From contig NW_027248278.1 of assembly GCF_041260155.1 (NCBI RefSeq), positions 21,194,941-21,258,940 on the forward strand: 64,000 bases of DNA, given 5' to 3'. Positions 62,074 through 64,000 of this stretch are shown here, piece after piece; position 1 is the stretch's first letter; each line of letters begins with the position of its first letter. A model generated the notes under the pieces. The model saw nothing but the letters and a program-made list of their open reading frames with translations. It did no database searches and was not told the origin of the DNA. Made by a program: the position numbers and the translations under genes. The stretch is from Ptychodera flava. Taxonomy: Eukaryota > Hemichordata > Enteropneusta > Ptychoderidae.

Positions 62074-62785
62074 CTGAAATTATATTGCAGGTAAAGTGAA
62101 TTATAAAGTATGATGTTTTAGCTGTTACTGATTTGTTCAACATGAATATATAGATTGGTATTGAAGACGGTAACATCTGATAATATTTCCGTGAACTTTT
62201 CCAGGCAGTCATATATAATTTCTTTTTCTTCTTCTTTTCCAAAACGTAAGGTAAAATACCAGCAAATGCACCAACATACGTTGAACATTGAAAACACACA
62301 CGCGCCATGTTGAAAAGCTAAACGCAAATCATTTTAATGTGATTTTCGAAGCATAACCTGCGATTTGCATAGAGAGCAATTACACTAGAAAGTACATCAA
62401 GTCATAGCTTATGAAACATTAAATACTCAGTTATGGATCGATTCGGAAACTAGCTAAATATAGTACATACCTTCACGAGACAAATATTTACCAGACATAC
62501 AATGTCTTTTTTTCAAAAACAGCCATATAGCGTGCGCTAACCTACACTGAACTGAGTTTAAGTGACTACGTACGATAAAAAATCCCTCATGATGCGTAGA
62601 ACATCCACATTTTAGGTTCAGAAAAAAATCATAATTCTTGTTAAAAAAATTAAATCAATTTTAGTGATAGAAATCGACACAAAATAGGGCTTTTGACTGC
62701 TGTTTCACACTGGCTACCATATTAATAAGGACTTGTCGCGTAGCAACAGCTTAGATTGAGGTCATAGCAGTCTCATTGTGATGAA

Positions 62786-63535
<750 letters not shown>

Positions 63536-63754
63536 ACACGATTGGAACTAATTTGGGATAATTTGATAATGAAGTAATGCTAGTTTAATCTGCAAATGTA
63601 AGCTCACCTGCTTTTCTTTTCAAGAAATGCACAAGTTGTCTTGTTTTTATGGGTGATTTGTAATATTGCAACATTCAGCTAAAGGGCACCTAACACTTTT
63701 CTGAAATTTGAAAATATAAAGATCAAACTCTCCCAAATTAGTTTCAATCGTGTT
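63536..63754. mobile_element. Short inverted-repeat MITE, copy 2
   Basis: ACACGATTGGAACTAATTTG at the left and CAAATTAGTTTCAATCGTGT at the right are inverted copies. The element is about 219 bp and related to 11655-11859. Target duplication is not clear here. Confidence 0.65.
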
Positions 63755-64000
63755 AGAATCCAGAATCTGCAATTCCTATAAAGCTTAAAGTTAGAGCATG
63801 AAAAAAGTTGTCACTCGTCTCAGTAATTACCTCAGGCGCCATGGTCCAGGCGCCATAATTGTGGAAATGAAACTGTTTGGATATTGGGTGGTGGAGATAG
63901 TGTCATCGTACATAATATAAGCAGTTTACATGAGCCTTTTTAGCAGATGTGTATATCTCTCTCGTGTTGTATCTCTCTGTTCATAATCATCGTGATGTAA

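Overview
This is an animal (metazoan) genomic window. Genes are split by GT-AG introns, several LINE retrotransposon clades are present, and microsatellites are very dense: (CT)n, (TA)n, (ATAC)n, (GACA)n. No bacterial-type operon, rRNA gene, CRISPR array or LTR element was found. The gene type and repeat mix fit a marine invertebrate (lophotrochozoan or invertebrate deuterostome). The phylum cannot be fixed from this sequence alone.

The core of the window is a minus-strand tandem array of transmembrane receptors with EGF-like repeats, resembling the MEGF10/CED-1/Draper and scavenger-receptor group. Three paralogs can be assembled exon by exon with matching splice phases. Receptor 1 is 11239-20919 (505 aa), receptor 2 is 30125-35519 (734 aa) and receptor 3 is 41298-45939 (741 aa). 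Each has a signal peptide, a short CCDGY cysteine module, about nine EGF-like repeats in one 934-937 bp exon, one more EGF in a 110 bp exon, one membrane helix, and a tail exon. Receptors 2 and 3 carry long tails with NPYD, YxxL and YAIV tyrosine motifs. Receptor 1 stops 25 residues after its helix, and the decayed rest of its tail is still visible downstream. A fourth, more diverged receptor enters from the right edge (59282-62073, partial). It shares the intron phases but has a different tail with NPQY and DDYYEEF motifs.

Layout: 1-2.5 kb, 5'-cut L1/Tx1-like LINE; 3.6-4.5 kb, Rex1/CR1-like LINE remnant; 4.5-7.6 kb, diverged repeat modules; 7.6-9.0 kb, terminal-inverted-repeat element; 9.96-10.6 kb, L2-like LINE 3' end; 11.2-20.9 kb, receptor 1, whose intron 2 holds a nearly full-length LINE (14785-19308) with an 18 bp target duplication; 21-29 kb, microsatellites, a Harbinger-like element (24836-25883) and a minisatellite; 30.1-35.5 kb, receptor 2; 36.9-40.8 kb, duplicated non-coding flank; 41.3-45.9 kb, receptor 3; 46-59 kb, gene-poor, with decayed satellite, a pair of tRNA-derived SINEs and copies of the flanking modules; 59.3-62.1 kb, receptor 4 3' exons with a hAT-like element in an intron.

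Non-coding flanks recur in the same order around the receptors, so the array grew by duplication of large cassettes. The tail of receptor 3 resembles receptor 2 while its ectodomain resembles receptor 1, which suggests exchange between copies. One set of related ectodomains is therefore joined to two long signalling tails and one very short tail.
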